This document shows, piece after piece, positions 24,552 through 33,350 of a DNA stretch of 64,000 nt. The position numbers and the translations under genes were made by a program. Source of the stretch: JALCSJ01 sp036788835. GTDB taxonomy: Bacteria; Bacillota; Negativicutes; Acidaminococcales; Acidaminococcaceae. Positions within the stretch are counted from its first letter, which is position 1; every line of letters begins with the position of its first letter. The notes below the pieces were generated by a model. It did no database searches and was not told the DNA's origin. It saw nothing but the letters and a program-made list of their open reading frames with translations. Location of the stretch: NCBI GenBank assembly GCA_036788835.1, contig DAIQMR010000007.1, positions 1-64,000 of the forward strand, given 5' to 3'.

Positions 24552-24806
24552 ATGTATAATAATAACAATGCCAATAAACGCGAAAGAGGCGGACGCCGCC
24601 CCAGAAGAAAAGTTTGTTCTTTCTGCGTAGACAAAGTGGAAGATATTGATTATAAGGATGTAGCAAAATTAAGCAAGTTCATTACTGAACGCGGTAAGAT
24701 TTTGCCCCGTCGTATCTCCGGCACTTGTGCTAAGCATCAACGTCAACTGACCATCGCTATTAAGCGTGCCAGGAACGTTGCTTTGCTTCCGTTTACAGCT
24801 GAATAA
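24552..24806 (+). CDS. rpsR: Ribosomal protein S18
   Basis: An 84-residue basic protein. An arginine-rich N-terminus is followed by CSFCVDKVEDIDYKDV, KFITERGKILPRRISGTCAKHQRQL and IKRARNVALLPF, the S18 signatures. The C-F-C plus later C and H residues suggest a zinc-binding (C+) S18 variant. A strong terminator follows. Confidence 0.97.
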   Translation: MYNNNNANKRERGGRRPRRKVCSFCVDKVEDIDYKDVAKLSKFITERGKILPRRISGTCAKHQRQLTIAIKRARNVALLPFTAE

Positions 24807-24815
24807 GCAATCTGA

Positions 24816-24846
24816 AAGACAGACCTTTTATGGTCTGTCTTTTTTA
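24816..24846 (+). terminator. Terminator of the rpsF operon
   Basis: AAGACAGACC pairs with GGTCTGTCTT around TTTTAT, followed by a T run to 24845. Confidence 0.9.
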
Positions 24847-24894
24847 GTGGAAATATAGTAAAATAGGGGTATCTTTTCTTGAGGAGGAACCTAT

Positions 24895-25863
24895 TTGGTA
24901 ATCAAAAAAACATCTGCCCTGGTGGAGTCGGCGATTTTAGCCGCCATAGCAGTTATCTTTACTCTAGCGGGGGAATATATTCCCCTTGTGGGCATGTTCA
25001 CTAATTTGTTCTGGCCCCTGCCTATTATCTTATGCGGTCGCCGAAATGGACTGAAATGGAGTACCCTTTGTTTATTGGTTACAGCCGCCATTATCGCTAT
25101 GCTGGTTGGTCCTTTGACTGCTTTAACCACAGTACTGCTGCTGGGCATTATTGGCCTGGTAATGGGAGAAGGCATGCGGCGGAACATGAGTCCCGGGAAA
25201 ATTCTTCTGGTAGGCACCATGGCTTCTATTGTTTCCATTGTGCTGAGCATTGCCGCCGGGTACTTCTTGCTGCACATTGATGTGGCAAAGAATCTTACAG
25301 ATAGTTTGGAACAGAGTTTTTCTCTGACCATGGATTTGTACAAAAAAACCGGCATGTCTTTGGCCCAAATGGGAGAAATGCAAGCCCAGATGGGTGCCAT
25401 CACGAAAATGCTGAAAATATCCCTGCCGGCCATTGTTTTTCTTTCTGCCCCTATTACGGTCTTGATTAATTACTGGGGAGCCAGGAAAGTCTTGTCCAGA
25501 ATGGGGGAATATTATCCCTGGTTTCCGCCCTTTGCCCAATGGCAGCTGCCTAAAACCGCTATTCTGCCTTATTTATTGGCTATAGGTTTACTTTTTCTCA
25601 TGCGGAACCGGCCGGAACATGTTTTGTATATTTTGGGGTACAATTTATTTATCTTTTTTAATGTTATAATGGTAATCAATGCTTTAGCGTTGATTTATTG
25701 GTATACTATTACCAGGCAAAAAAGCAAGGGACTTTTTTATCTCGGTTTGTTTTTAGTGTTTTTCAGTCAGCTGTTTTCTCAGCTGGCAGTTATTGTTGGG
25801 GCATATGATATAATTTTTGATTTTCGCAAATTGCGCAAGCGCCCTACAGAAAGCGAAAAATAG
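24895..25863 (+). CDS. DUF2232 (YybS-like) membrane protein
   Basis: A 322-residue protein with about eight membrane segments and a TTG start behind GAGGAGG. The N-terminal ESAILAAIAVIFTLAGEYIPL and GPLTALTTVLLLGIIGLVMGEGMRR resemble the S-component-like fold of the YybS family, which sits just before gdpP in Bacillus as here. The function is unknown. It ends 14 bases before gdpP. Confidence 0.87.
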   Translation: MVIKKTSALVESAILAAIAVIFTLAGEYIPLVGMFTNLFWPLPIILCGRRNGLKWSTLCLLVTAAIIAMLVGPLTALTTVLLLGIIGLVMGEGMRRNMSPGKILLVGTMASIVSIVLSIAAGYFLLHIDVAKNLTDSLEQSFSLTMDLYKKTGMSLAQMGEMQAQMGAITKMLKISLPAIVFLSAPITVLINYWGARKVLSRMGEYYPWFPPFAQWQLPKTAILPYLLAIGLLFLMRNRPEHVLYILGYNLFIFFNVIMVINALALIYWYTITRQKSKGLFYLGLFLVFFSQLFSQLAVIVGAYDIIFDFRKLRKRPTESEK

Positions 25864-25877
25864 AAAGAGGAAGCTAT

Positions 25878-27941
25878 ATGGAGAAAGTGCAAGGCGGTAT
25901 TGGGAACTACCTGCAAATAATCGGTGCCGTAGCCGGCGTTGTCATTATTATCTGCGGTGTTATTTACGCCAATATTTTCTGGGCGGCCATTGGTTGTATT
26001 ATGGAGCTGGTGGCTTATTATTTCAGTCAGAGGCATTCCAAGATTATGGAAGCCTGGCTTAATCACTATATGGATACTGTGGTCCGTAATATTGAACGTG
26101 CCAATAGTTATGCCGTTCATCGGATTCCCGTGGGCATCGGGGTTTTTGACAAGCAAGGGCAATTACAGTGGAAAAACAAGCTTTTTGCCGAATGCACGGG
26201 AACCAGCAGTGAAGTGGGCACGGCCATGGAACTCATTCTGCCGCCTCCGGACAATAAATTTGCCACTTTGCATCTGCGGGATACAGATAAGCAGATTAAG
26301 ATCGGGGACAGATCTTATAATATGCTGGTTCGCCGGATTCTTACATCTGAAGAGAGTAACGACGAGACCGGTGTGGTAGTTTATCTGATGGATGTTACCG
26401 ATCGGGAAAGGCAAAAGAAACGCTATGAAGAAGAAAGAGTCTGCATTTGTTACGTGCAGTTTGACAATTACAGTGATGTGATGAAAGGCCTCAACGAAAG
26501 CACCAGAGCTAATTTGTCCGTAGAAGTGACGAAAGCTATCGGCAGCTGGGTGGATGAAATGAAAGGTATTTACATCCGTTATGCGGATGATTTGTATAGT
26601 CTGGCTATTAGCAGAAAAGCTTTGGCTGAAACTATAGAACGCAAATTTGATGTTTTAGACAAGGTGAGGGACATTAAAGTCGGTAACAAACTGGCTCCCA
26701 CTATTAGTATTGGTATTTCCGGGGAAGAAAAAAATCTTTCCGGGTTAGGGCAAAAGGCCCAGTCCTGCCTGGATTTAGCTTTGGGCAGGGGCGGTGATCA
26801 GGCCGTTGTGGCTCAGGGCGGCGAATTGCTCTTCTTCGGAGCCAAAGGAACTGTGCAGGCCAAGAATACCAGGGTACGGGCCAGAATTGTGGCTCAGGCT
26901 ATCCATGAGCTCATAAGCGCTGCCAATAAAGTATTCGTTATGGGGCACATGAACGAGGATTATGATTCCATAGGTGCGTCTATTGGTGTGGCGAAAATGG
27001 CTATGGATCTCCAGAAGGAAACTTATATTGTCACCAGCGGTCAAGGATCTTCTCTGGCAAGACTGGAAACCGTGTCTAAGGATCAGGCTAAGCCCTATTT
27101 GGACTTAGTGGTAAATGAAGAAGAAGCGTTAAAACATATTAGCGATGACAGTCTGTTGATTTTGGTGGACCATCACCGGGAAATGATTACGGCGGCACCT
27201 AAGGTGCTGAAAGCCATTCGCAAAAAGGTTATTATTGACCATCACCGCAGGGCAGAAGATGCCATTAAGGATGTAATCCTTCAATACATGGAGCCGTCCT
27301 CTTCCTCATCCAGTGAGTTGGTAACGGAAATGCTCCAATATTACGATGATAAAATGCAATTAAGCTCCGTGGAATCCACAGCTCTCTATGCCGGGTTGAT
27401 TGTGGATACTAAGAACTTTGCCGTGCAAACCGGTCAGCGGACCTTTGAGGCGGCAGCCTATCTGAGAGGCAGCGGTGCTGACCCCAGAATGGTATTCCAG
27501 CTGTTTAGGGATACAGAACAGACTATTGTTAACCGGGCCAAAATCATTGCGGAAATGAAGGTCCCGCTTCCCGGTGTGGCAATTTCCGTGTTCAGGGATG
27601 CCCCGGAAAGTCCGGAAGTTCCCCTGATAGTAGCTCAGGCGGCTGACGAGCTTTTGACCATGGATGATATTAAAGTCAGCGTAGTTATGAGTGAAAATGC
27701 CCAGGGCGTTGGTATCAGCGCACGAAGCGACGGGACGGTAAATGTTCAGGTTATCATGGAAGAATTAGGCGGCGGCGGTCACCAAACTGTGGCCGGGGTC
27801 CAAGCCAAAGGCGTTACCGCCGATGAATTAATCCCCAAAATTATTGCAATGGCAGAAGAACAAATGAAGGAGAATGATAAAGATGAAAGTAATTCTACTA
27901 CAAGACGTGAAGAAGCTGGGCAAAAAGGGTCAGGTAATTGA
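25878..27941 (+). CDS. gdpP: Cyclic-di-AMP phosphodiesterase GdpP
   Basis: A 687-residue protein: two N-terminal membrane helices (about 10-55), a PAS-like domain, a degenerate GGDEF domain (residues about 185-310), then DHH and DHHA1 domains. DHH motifs are GHMNEDYDSIGASIG, VDHHREM and IIDHHRRAEDA; the DHHA1 end has GGGGHQTVAG. It hydrolyses c-di-AMP and so tunes wall and potassium homeostasis. Its last 20 codons overlap rplI in another frame by 59 bases. Confidence 0.95.
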   Translation: MEKVQGGIGNYLQIIGAVAGVVIIICGVIYANIFWAAIGCIMELVAYYFSQRHSKIMEAWLNHYMDTVVRNIERANSYAVHRIPVGIGVFDKQGQLQWKNKLFAECTGTSSEVGTAMELILPPPDNKFATLHLRDTDKQIKIGDRSYNMLVRRILTSEESNDETGVVVYLMDVTDRERQKKRYEEERVCICYVQFDNYSDVMKGLNESTRANLSVEVTKAIGSWVDEMKGIYIRYADDLYSLAISRKALAETIERKFDVLDKVRDIKVGNKLAPTISIGISGEEKNLSGLGQKAQSCLDLALGRGGDQAVVAQGGELLFFGAKGTVQAKNTRVRARIVAQAIHELISAANKVFVMGHMNEDYDSIGASIGVAKMAMDLQKETYIVTSGQGSSLARLETVSKDQAKPYLDLVVNEEEALKHISDDSLLILVDHHREMITAAPKVLKAIRKKVIIDHHRRAEDAIKDVILQYMEPSSSSSSELVTEMLQYYDDKMQLSSVESTALYAGLIVDTKNFAVQTGQRTFEAAAYLRGSGADPRMVFQLFRDTEQTIVNRAKIIAEMKVPLPGVAISVFRDAPESPEVPLIVAQAADELLTMDDIKVSVVMSENAQGVGISARSDGTVNVQVIMEELGGGGHQTVAGVQAKGVTADELIPKIIAMAEEQMKENDKDESNSTTRREEAGQKGSGN

Positions 27942-28338
27942 GACCGCAGAAGGTTATGGCCGGAATTATTTGCTGCCTAAGGGTTTGGCAGAAGAAGCCA
28001 GCACTCAAAATTTGAACAAAGCGAAACAGACTGCAGAAGTGGCGGAGCACAGAGCTGCCCAAAAAAAGGACGAAGCTGTTCTTTTAGCCTCCCAGTTAGA
28101 GAAGGTTGTTGTCAAAATGAAGGCTAAGGTAGGAGCCAATGGGAAGATGTTTGGTTCCATTACTTCTAAAGATGTGGCAGAAACCTTAGTGCAGCAGACG
28201 GGTCTGGTAGGGGTGGACAGAAGAAAGATTGAACTGCTGGAGCCGGTTAAAGGCCCGGGTAGGTTTAATGCCATCGCTAAATTATTACCGGAAATTGCGG
28301 CAAAATTTGTCGTAGAAGTAGAGGAAGACAATGATTGA
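27883..28338 (+). CDS. rplI: Ribosomal protein L9
   Basis: A 151-residue protein starting MKVILLQDVKKLGKKGQVIE, with the N-terminal rRNA-binding domain (EGYGRNYLLPKGLA), a long helix and a C-terminal domain (GSITSKDVAETLVQQTG). The ATG at 27883 is preferred to one three codons earlier because of AAGGAG about 10 bases upstream. It overlaps gdpP by 59 bases and dnaB by 8, so all three are tightly linked. Confidence 0.96.
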   Translation: MKVILLQDVKKLGKKGQVIETAEGYGRNYLLPKGLAEEASTQNLNKAKQTAEVAEHRAAQKKDEAVLLASQLEKVVVKMKAKVGANGKMFGSITSKDVAETLVQQTGLVGVDRRKIELLEPVKGPGRFNAIAKLLPEIAAKFVVEVEEDND

Positions 28339-29662
28339 TAGAATACCGCCGCAAAACATTGAGGCAGAGCAAAGTGTCCTGGGGGCTATGCTCTTGGACG
28401 GTAATGCCATAGATCGAGTAGGGGAAATCCTCCGGCCGGAGGATTTTTACCGCCAGGACAATCGGATTATTTATGAGGCCATTCTGTCCCTGAGGGAGAA
28501 AAGTCAGGCTGTGGATTTGGTCACGGTAACGGAAGAATTGCGCCGGTTAGGCAAATTGGAAGAGGTAGGGGGCACTGCTACAATTACCGCCCTCTCTAAT
28601 GCCGTGCCTACTGCTGCCAATGTTATGTACCATGCCAAGATTGTGGAAGAAAAGGCTCTCCGCCGTCAATTAATCAGCGCAGCTACAGATGTGGCCAGCA
28701 CCGGTTACGAAGAAGAGGCGGATATTGACGAGACCATTGACTCGGCGGAACAAAAGATTATGGCGGTAGCCAATCGGAAAAACACCGGGGAAATATCTAA
28801 AATAAAAGATGTGGTAAAAGCCGCTATGGGCCGTATTGAAAAGCTATATGATTCTAAAGAAGCTTTTACGGGACTGCCTACCGGTTTTGCAGATTTTGAC
28901 AGAATGACCAGCGGGCTCCAGCCTTCCGATTTGATTATTGTGGCGGCCCGGCCCAGTATGGGGAAGTCCAGTCTGGTACTGAATATTGCCCAGCATGTGG
29001 CTTTAAAGGGCAAGAAGTCGGTAGCATTTTTCTCTTTGGAAATGAGCAAAGAACAACTTGTTCAGAGGCTGCTCTGCTCCGAAGCAGGTATTGATGCCTC
29101 CCGTTTGCGCATTGGTCAGTTGCAGGATGAGGAATGGCCCAAGCTTGTTCAGGCAGCAGATAGGCTCAGCAATGGGAAAATTATGCTGGACGATACTCCC
29201 GGTATTACGGCCCTGGAAATGCGCAGTAAGGCCAGACGCTGGAAGAACGAGAATGGGCTGGATCTTATTATTGTGGATTATTTACAGTTGATGCAGGGAA
29301 ACAGCAAGCGCAGTTCAGACAACAGGCAGCAGGAAATGAGTGATATTTCCCGGTCCTTAAAAGGTCTGGCCAGAGAGTTGGATGTTCCTGTGATTGCCTT
29401 GTCCCAGTTAAGCCGTAGTGTGGAAAGCCGTACCAGCAAGCGTCCTATGCTCAGTGATTTGCGTGAGTCAGGGGCCTTGGAGCAGGATGCGGATATTGTG
29501 GCGTTTATTTATCGTGAGGATTACTATGATCCGGAAACGGAAAATAAAAATATTGCAGAGTTTATTATTGCCAAGCATCGTAATGGGCCGGTAGGAACGG
29601 TAAATCTGTTCTTCCAGAAAGAGCTCACAAGGTTTTATGATTTAAGTAAAAATCAAGAGTAA
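28331..29662 (+). CDS. dnaB: Replicative DNA helicase DnaB
   Basis: A 443-residue RecA-fold helicase starting MIDRIPPQNIEAEQSVLGAM. The N-terminal collar domain (about 1-150) is followed by Walker A AARPSMGKSS, SLEMSKEQLVQRLL, Walker B LIIVDYLQLM and the arginine-finger region SDLRESGALEQDAD. It is the replicative helicase (named DnaC in B. subtilis), probably loaded through DciA encoded after recF. Confidence 0.97.
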   Translation: MIDRIPPQNIEAEQSVLGAMLLDGNAIDRVGEILRPEDFYRQDNRIIYEAILSLREKSQAVDLVTVTEELRRLGKLEEVGGTATITALSNAVPTAANVMYHAKIVEEKALRRQLISAATDVASTGYEEEADIDETIDSAEQKIMAVANRKNTGEISKIKDVVKAAMGRIEKLYDSKEAFTGLPTGFADFDRMTSGLQPSDLIIVAARPSMGKSSLVLNIAQHVALKGKKSVAFFSLEMSKEQLVQRLLCSEAGIDASRLRIGQLQDEEWPKLVQAADRLSNGKIMLDDTPGITALEMRSKARRWKNENGLDLIIVDYLQLMQGNSKRSSDNRQQEMSDISRSLKGLARELDVPVIALSQLSRSVESRTSKRPMLSDLRESGALEQDADIVAFIYREDYYDPETENKNIAEFIIAKHRNGPVGTVNLFFQKELTRFYDLSKNQE

Positions 29663-29665
29663 AAG

Positions 29666-29857
29666 AACGACGATTGACACTAAAAGGTCGGTCACTCTCC
29701 CTACGGCTTGCGCCAATCATCTTCGTGGCTCTTTTTCGTCGCCACTACGAAGAAAGCGATTTGGCACGATTCTTCACTGCGCCTATGGCTTGTGAGCGAA
29801 TCGGCAATCTGCTTTTGGTCGAGTATGACCTCCCGTTTTTAGTGCTCCATCGTCGTT
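29666..29857. mobile_element. MITE-like element with imperfect terminal inverted repeats
   Basis: The 192-bp stretch after dnaB begins AACGACGATTGACACTAAAAGG and its end, read on the other strand, begins AACGACGATGGAGCACTAAAAA, followed on both sides by GGTCA. The inside folds further (CTTCGTGG...ACTACGAAG). No credible protein is encoded. Size and ends suit a non-autonomous miniature element. Both of its end motifs recur head to head at 45421-45467. Confidence 0.55.
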
Positions 29858-29881
29858 TAAAGTCAGAGATACACGCAAAAA

Positions 29882-29921
29882 AAGAGCTGCGGATAATATT
29901 GAAAAATTATCCGCAGCTCTT
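29882..29921. terminator. 16-bp perfect hairpin between converging dnaB and nagA
   Basis: AAGAGCTGCGGATAAT (29882-29897) and its complement (29906-29921) enclose an 8-base loop, with A or T tracts on both sides. It probably ends transcription from both directions; nagA stops two bases away. Confidence 0.75.
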
Positions 29922-29922
29922 A

Positions 29923-31059
29923 CTATGTTTTATATACGGACCTGCCTTTGACGAAGGTTTGGCAGATATTGCAGTTTTCGTCGAAGATGGTGATGTTGGC
30001 CAGTTTGTTAGCCTCCAGGGAGCCGATTTGGTCATCTAGGCCGAATTCTGTGGCCGGATTTAGGGTGGCCATGTTGACGACAGTGGGCCAATCGGCTTTG
30101 GTATTGGTCTTAAAGTTGGCTACCACTTTATTCATGGGAGCTACGGAACCGGCCATGGAGCCGTCTGCCAAGGTGGCTTTGCCGTTTTTTACGTAAACTT
30201 TTTGATTTCCCAATTCGCTTTCACAGTCACCTAATAAACAGGCTCGCATAGAATCGGTAATGAGAATAATGTTCTCCGGTGCTTTAGCCTTGAAAACTAG
30301 CCGTTGTACTGCAGGATGCACGTGGACGTTATCGGCAATAAGCTCGCATTTCACGTGGGTATCCAGGCCTACTCCTACCAGGCCGGGAGCCCTATGATGA
30401 AGAGGACTCATGGCGTTGAACAGGTGGGTAATATGGGAGGCCCCGGAACGGAGGGCATCCAGAGCCTGTTCGTAAGTAGCGGCACTGTGTCCCAGGGAAA
30501 CAATAATGTCATTATCTACACAGGTTTCAATAAAATCGGGGCCAGTCAAGGTTTCCGGTGCCAGAGTCAAAATTTTTATAATATCTTTAAAAGGTTCCAA
30601 AAGACTAAAATCTGCCTTTTGGATATATTTTTCTGCCTGAGCCCCTTTATATCGGGGATTAATAAAAGGGCCTTCCAGATTGGCGCCCCGGACCAGGGCC
30701 CCTTCTTCTTGGTCACGGGCCTTTCTGATATTACTTAAAGCCGTGGCGATTCTGGCAAAATCATAGGTCATAGTAGTAGGCAAAAAATCTGTTACCCCGG
30801 TAGCAGGCAAAGCTTTAGCCATAGCACCAACGGCAGCAGTAGTTTCGTCCATGGCATCGGCGCCTTTAATACCGTGGAGGTGAATGTTGAAAAAACCGGG
30901 AGCCACGTAATGACCCTGGGCATCATAAATCCGGTCATAGTTTTCTGCCTGAAAGTTATCTCCGGTTTCTAGGGCTTGAATGGTGTCATTAAAGATAAGA
31001 ATATGTTTTTCCTCTACGCTATGTGGTAAAATAAGTTTACCATTAATAATTGCTTGCAT
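29923..31059 (-). CDS. nagA: N-acetylglucosamine-6-phosphate deacetylase
   Basis: A 378-residue amidohydrolase starting MQAIINGKLILPHSVEEK. Metal and substrate segments: GFFNIHLHGIKGADAMD, EGPFINPRYKGAQ, SLGHSAATYEQALDAL, HLFNAMSPLHHRAPGLVG, ADNVHVHP and TDSMRACLLGD. It makes glucosamine-6-phosphate from GlcNAc-6-phosphate. The ATG at 31059 with GGTGA upstream is preferred to a GTG three codons earlier. It is divergent from murQ, sharing 55 bases with a minus promoter (TATAAT at 31084-31089), and completes the amino-sugar route of that cluster. Confidence 0.95.
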   Translation of the reverse strand: MQAIINGKLILPHSVEEKHILIFNDTIQALETGDNFQAENYDRIYDAQGHYVAPGFFNIHLHGIKGADAMDETTAAVGAMAKALPATGVTDFLPTTMTYDFARIATALSNIRKARDQEEGALVRGANLEGPFINPRYKGAQAEKYIQKADFSLLEPFKDIIKILTLAPETLTGPDFIETCVDNDIIVSLGHSAATYEQALDALRSGASHITHLFNAMSPLHHRAPGLVGVGLDTHVKCELIADNVHVHPAVQRLVFKAKAPENIILITDSMRACLLGDCESELGNQKVYVKNGKATLADGSMAGSVAPMNKVVANFKTNTKADWPTVVNMATLNPATEFGLDDQIGSLEANKLANITIFDENCNICQTFVKGRSVYKT

Positions 31060-31114
31060 AATTATCACCGCTTTTCTTAATTAATTATAACACATTGGCA
31101 TAGGGGGACAACAA

Positions 31115-31951
31115 GTGATAGATTTAGATAAAATCGCAACGGAACAACGGAATAAAAAAAGCGTTCACATTGACCGGGTTTCTACTTTGGAAATGGTGAG
31201 AATTATTAATAACGAAGACAAAAAAGTGGCAGAAGCTATCACTCCTTTACTGCCTAAAATCGCCCAGGCTGTGGATATTATAGCAGACCGGCTCCGTCAG
31301 GGAGGACGATTGTTCTACGTGGGCAGCGGCACTTCCGGACGGCTGGGGATATTGGACGCAGCCGAGTGTCCTCCCACTTTTAGCACGGAACCGGAAATGG
31401 TTCAGGGGATTATTGCCGGCGGTACACCGGCTATTTTTCGTGCCCGGGAAGGGGCGGAAGATTCCGAGTCAGGCGGCGCTGCAGATTTGGAGGCCCATAA
31501 GATTACCAAGAAAGATGTTGTGGTGGGACTGACTGCTTCCGGGCGGACACCCTACGTGGCCGGGGCTTTGGCCTACGCCAGAAAGCAAGGGGCACCAACC
31601 ATCAGCATTACTTGTACAGATCATCCTGAGGTGGGGAAGTGGGCAGATATTAGCCTGGAGGCCTTGGTTGGACCGGAGGTGGTTACCGGCTCCACCCGCA
31701 TGAAGGCAGGAACTGCCCAGAAAATGATTTTAAATATGCTTTCTACCGGAACCATGATTCGTCTGGGGAAAGTTTACGGAAATTTAATGGTAGACGTGAA
31801 AGCTTCCAATAAAAAATTAGCAGCAAGAGCCCGGAGAATCGTGCGGACTGCCACAGGATGCACGGACCGGGAAGCAGACCTGGCTTTGACTAAAGTCCAG
31901 GGACGGGCTAGGGAAGCTATTGATTGGTTAAGAGGGAATTATGACAAATAA
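31115..31951 (+). CDS. murQ: N-acetylmuramic acid 6-phosphate etherase
   Basis: A 278-residue SIS-domain protein with GTG start behind AGGGGGA. VGSGTSGRLGILDAAECPPTF, GLTASGRTPYVAGAL and GPEVVTGSTRMKAGTAQKMIL are family signatures. It cleaves the lactyl ether of MurNAc-6-phosphate, giving GlcNAc-6-phosphate (the NagA substrate) and lactate. It overlaps the PTS gene by 11 bases. No murR-type regulator is next to it. Confidence 0.96.
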   Translation: MIDLDKIATEQRNKKSVHIDRVSTLEMVRIINNEDKKVAEAITPLLPKIAQAVDIIADRLRQGGRLFYVGSGTSGRLGILDAAECPPTFSTEPEMVQGIIAGGTPAIFRAREGAEDSESGGAADLEAHKITKKDVVVGLTASGRTPYVAGALAYARKQGAPTISITCTDHPEVGKWADISLEALVGPEVVTGSTRMKAGTAQKMILNMLSTGTMIRLGKVYGNLMVDVKASNKKLAARARRIVRTATGCTDREADLALTKVQGRAREAIDWLRGNYDK

Positions 31952-33341
31952 AGAAATTGCTCAGGAAATTTTAAAAATAGTGGGGCCCGCCGGGAATGTT
32001 ACCCAGGCCACAAATTGCATGACCAGGCTGCGTATTCAGGTGGGAGCAGAAAAATTTACCAAAGAGGAACTACAAAAAGTCCCGGGAGTTCTGGGCGTCA
32101 ATAAGCAGGGTGAAGAGTGGCAGATTGTGCTGGGGCCGGGGAAAGCAGGATTGGTAACTACTGAGTTCCAAAGCCTTTTGACCCGGCAAGGTTCTGAGCA
32201 GCAAGAGGAAGACGATACGGTGCTGCAGGATGCACCAGAAACAAACGAAGCAATAACGAAGGCACAAGTGGGAGATGGGAAAGTTCTTCATGCGGCAATA
32301 CGTGAGAAAAATGCCACACCCTTTAAACTTTTCCTGAAAAAGATTGCCAATATTTTTATGCCGTTAATTCCGGCTTTTATTGGCTGTGGGCTTATTATGG
32401 GATTGTTGAATATAGCCGTTAAATGGCAGCCGGCCTGGGGTGAGGAGTCGGTGGTCCAGATTTTGGCCATGGCCGGCAGTGCGGTTTTCTGGGGCATGAA
32501 TCTATTCGTAGGTGTTAATGCGGCCAAGGAATTTGGCGGTTCGCCCATTCTGGGCGGCGTACTGGGCGCTACTCTGGCCCATCCTTTGTTAAATAAGATT
32601 ACCCTGTGGGGAGAACCTTTGGTCCCTGGTCGAGGCGGCATTATAGCAGTACTTTTGGTAGTAGCTTTTGCGGCTTGGCTGGAAAAGAAGCTTCATAAGA
32701 TAATTCCGGAAATGCTGGATTTATTTCTCACACCTCTTTTGGTGATTACCATAGCGGCTTTAGCAGGTGTTTTTGTTCTGCAGCCCATAGGAGGATATAT
32801 TTCTGAGGGCATTGGCGCAGGGGCTACCATAGCCATTGGTAAAGGGGGAGCTGTTACAGGATTTATCCTGGGGGGCACGTTTTTGCCTTTGGTTATGTTA
32901 GGTGTCCATCAGGGTTTGACCCCTATTCATGCGGAGCTCTTAAGCCGCTACGGAGTTACGATTTTACTGCCTATTTTGGCCATGGCGGGAGCCGGTCAGG
33001 TGGGAGCAGCTATAGCAGTATATTTTAAGACAAAAAATCCCCGGGTGAAGAAAACCGTGGCTTCTGCCCTGCCGGTAGGCATTATGGGAGTGGGAGAGCC
33101 TTTGATTTACGGAGTGACCTTACCTTTGGGGAAGCCCTTTATCGGAGCCTGCATAGGCGGTGCCATAGGCGGCGCCATTCAGGCAGCAGGAATAGTGGGG
33201 GCTTCGGCCCTGGGCTTGTCCGGTTTGCCCCTGGCGGCTAGTACCGATAACATACCTGTGTATTTAACGGGTTTGGCGGCAGGCTATGCCGGTGGTTTTA
33301 TTGCTACTTGGCTTTTAGGTTTTGAGGATCCGGAAAATTAA
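31941..33341 (+). CDS. murP: PTS system EIIBC, probably MurNAc or MurNAc-GlcNAc specific
   Basis: A 466-residue permease. An N-terminal EIIB domain (about 1-80) carries the phospho-cysteine in TNCMTRLRIQV; an acidic linker (about 88-115) leads to the EIIC membrane domain with about ten segments and GVHQGLTPIHAELL and GVGEPLIYGVTLP motifs. No EIIA domain is attached, so it must use a glucose-type EIIA from elsewhere, as MurP does in other bacteria. Substrate is inferred from murQ upstream and mupG downstream; the motifs alone would fit other sugars. Confidence 0.82.
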   Translation: MTNKEIAQEILKIVGPAGNVTQATNCMTRLRIQVGAEKFTKEELQKVPGVLGVNKQGEEWQIVLGPGKAGLVTTEFQSLLTRQGSEQQEEDDTVLQDAPETNEAITKAQVGDGKVLHAAIREKNATPFKLFLKKIANIFMPLIPAFIGCGLIMGLLNIAVKWQPAWGEESVVQILAMAGSAVFWGMNLFVGVNAAKEFGGSPILGGVLGATLAHPLLNKITLWGEPLVPGRGGIIAVLLVVAFAAWLEKKLHKIIPEMLDLFLTPLLVITIAALAGVFVLQPIGGYISEGIGAGATIAIGKGGAVTGFILGGTFLPLVMLGVHQGLTPIHAELLSRYGVTILLPILAMAGAGQVGAAIAVYFKTKNPRVKKTVASALPVGIMGVGEPLIYGVTLPLGKPFIGACIGGAIGGAIQAAGIVGASALGLSGLPLAASTDNIPVYLTGLAAGYAGGFIATWLLGFEDPEN

Positions 33342-33350
33342 GGAGGAAAG

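Noticed and set aside
29674..30039. Open frame of 121 codons after dnaB on the plus strand
   Set aside because: It runs through the MITE-like element, a 16-bp terminator hairpin and the end of nagA on the other strand. It has no ribosome site, so it is not treated as a gene.
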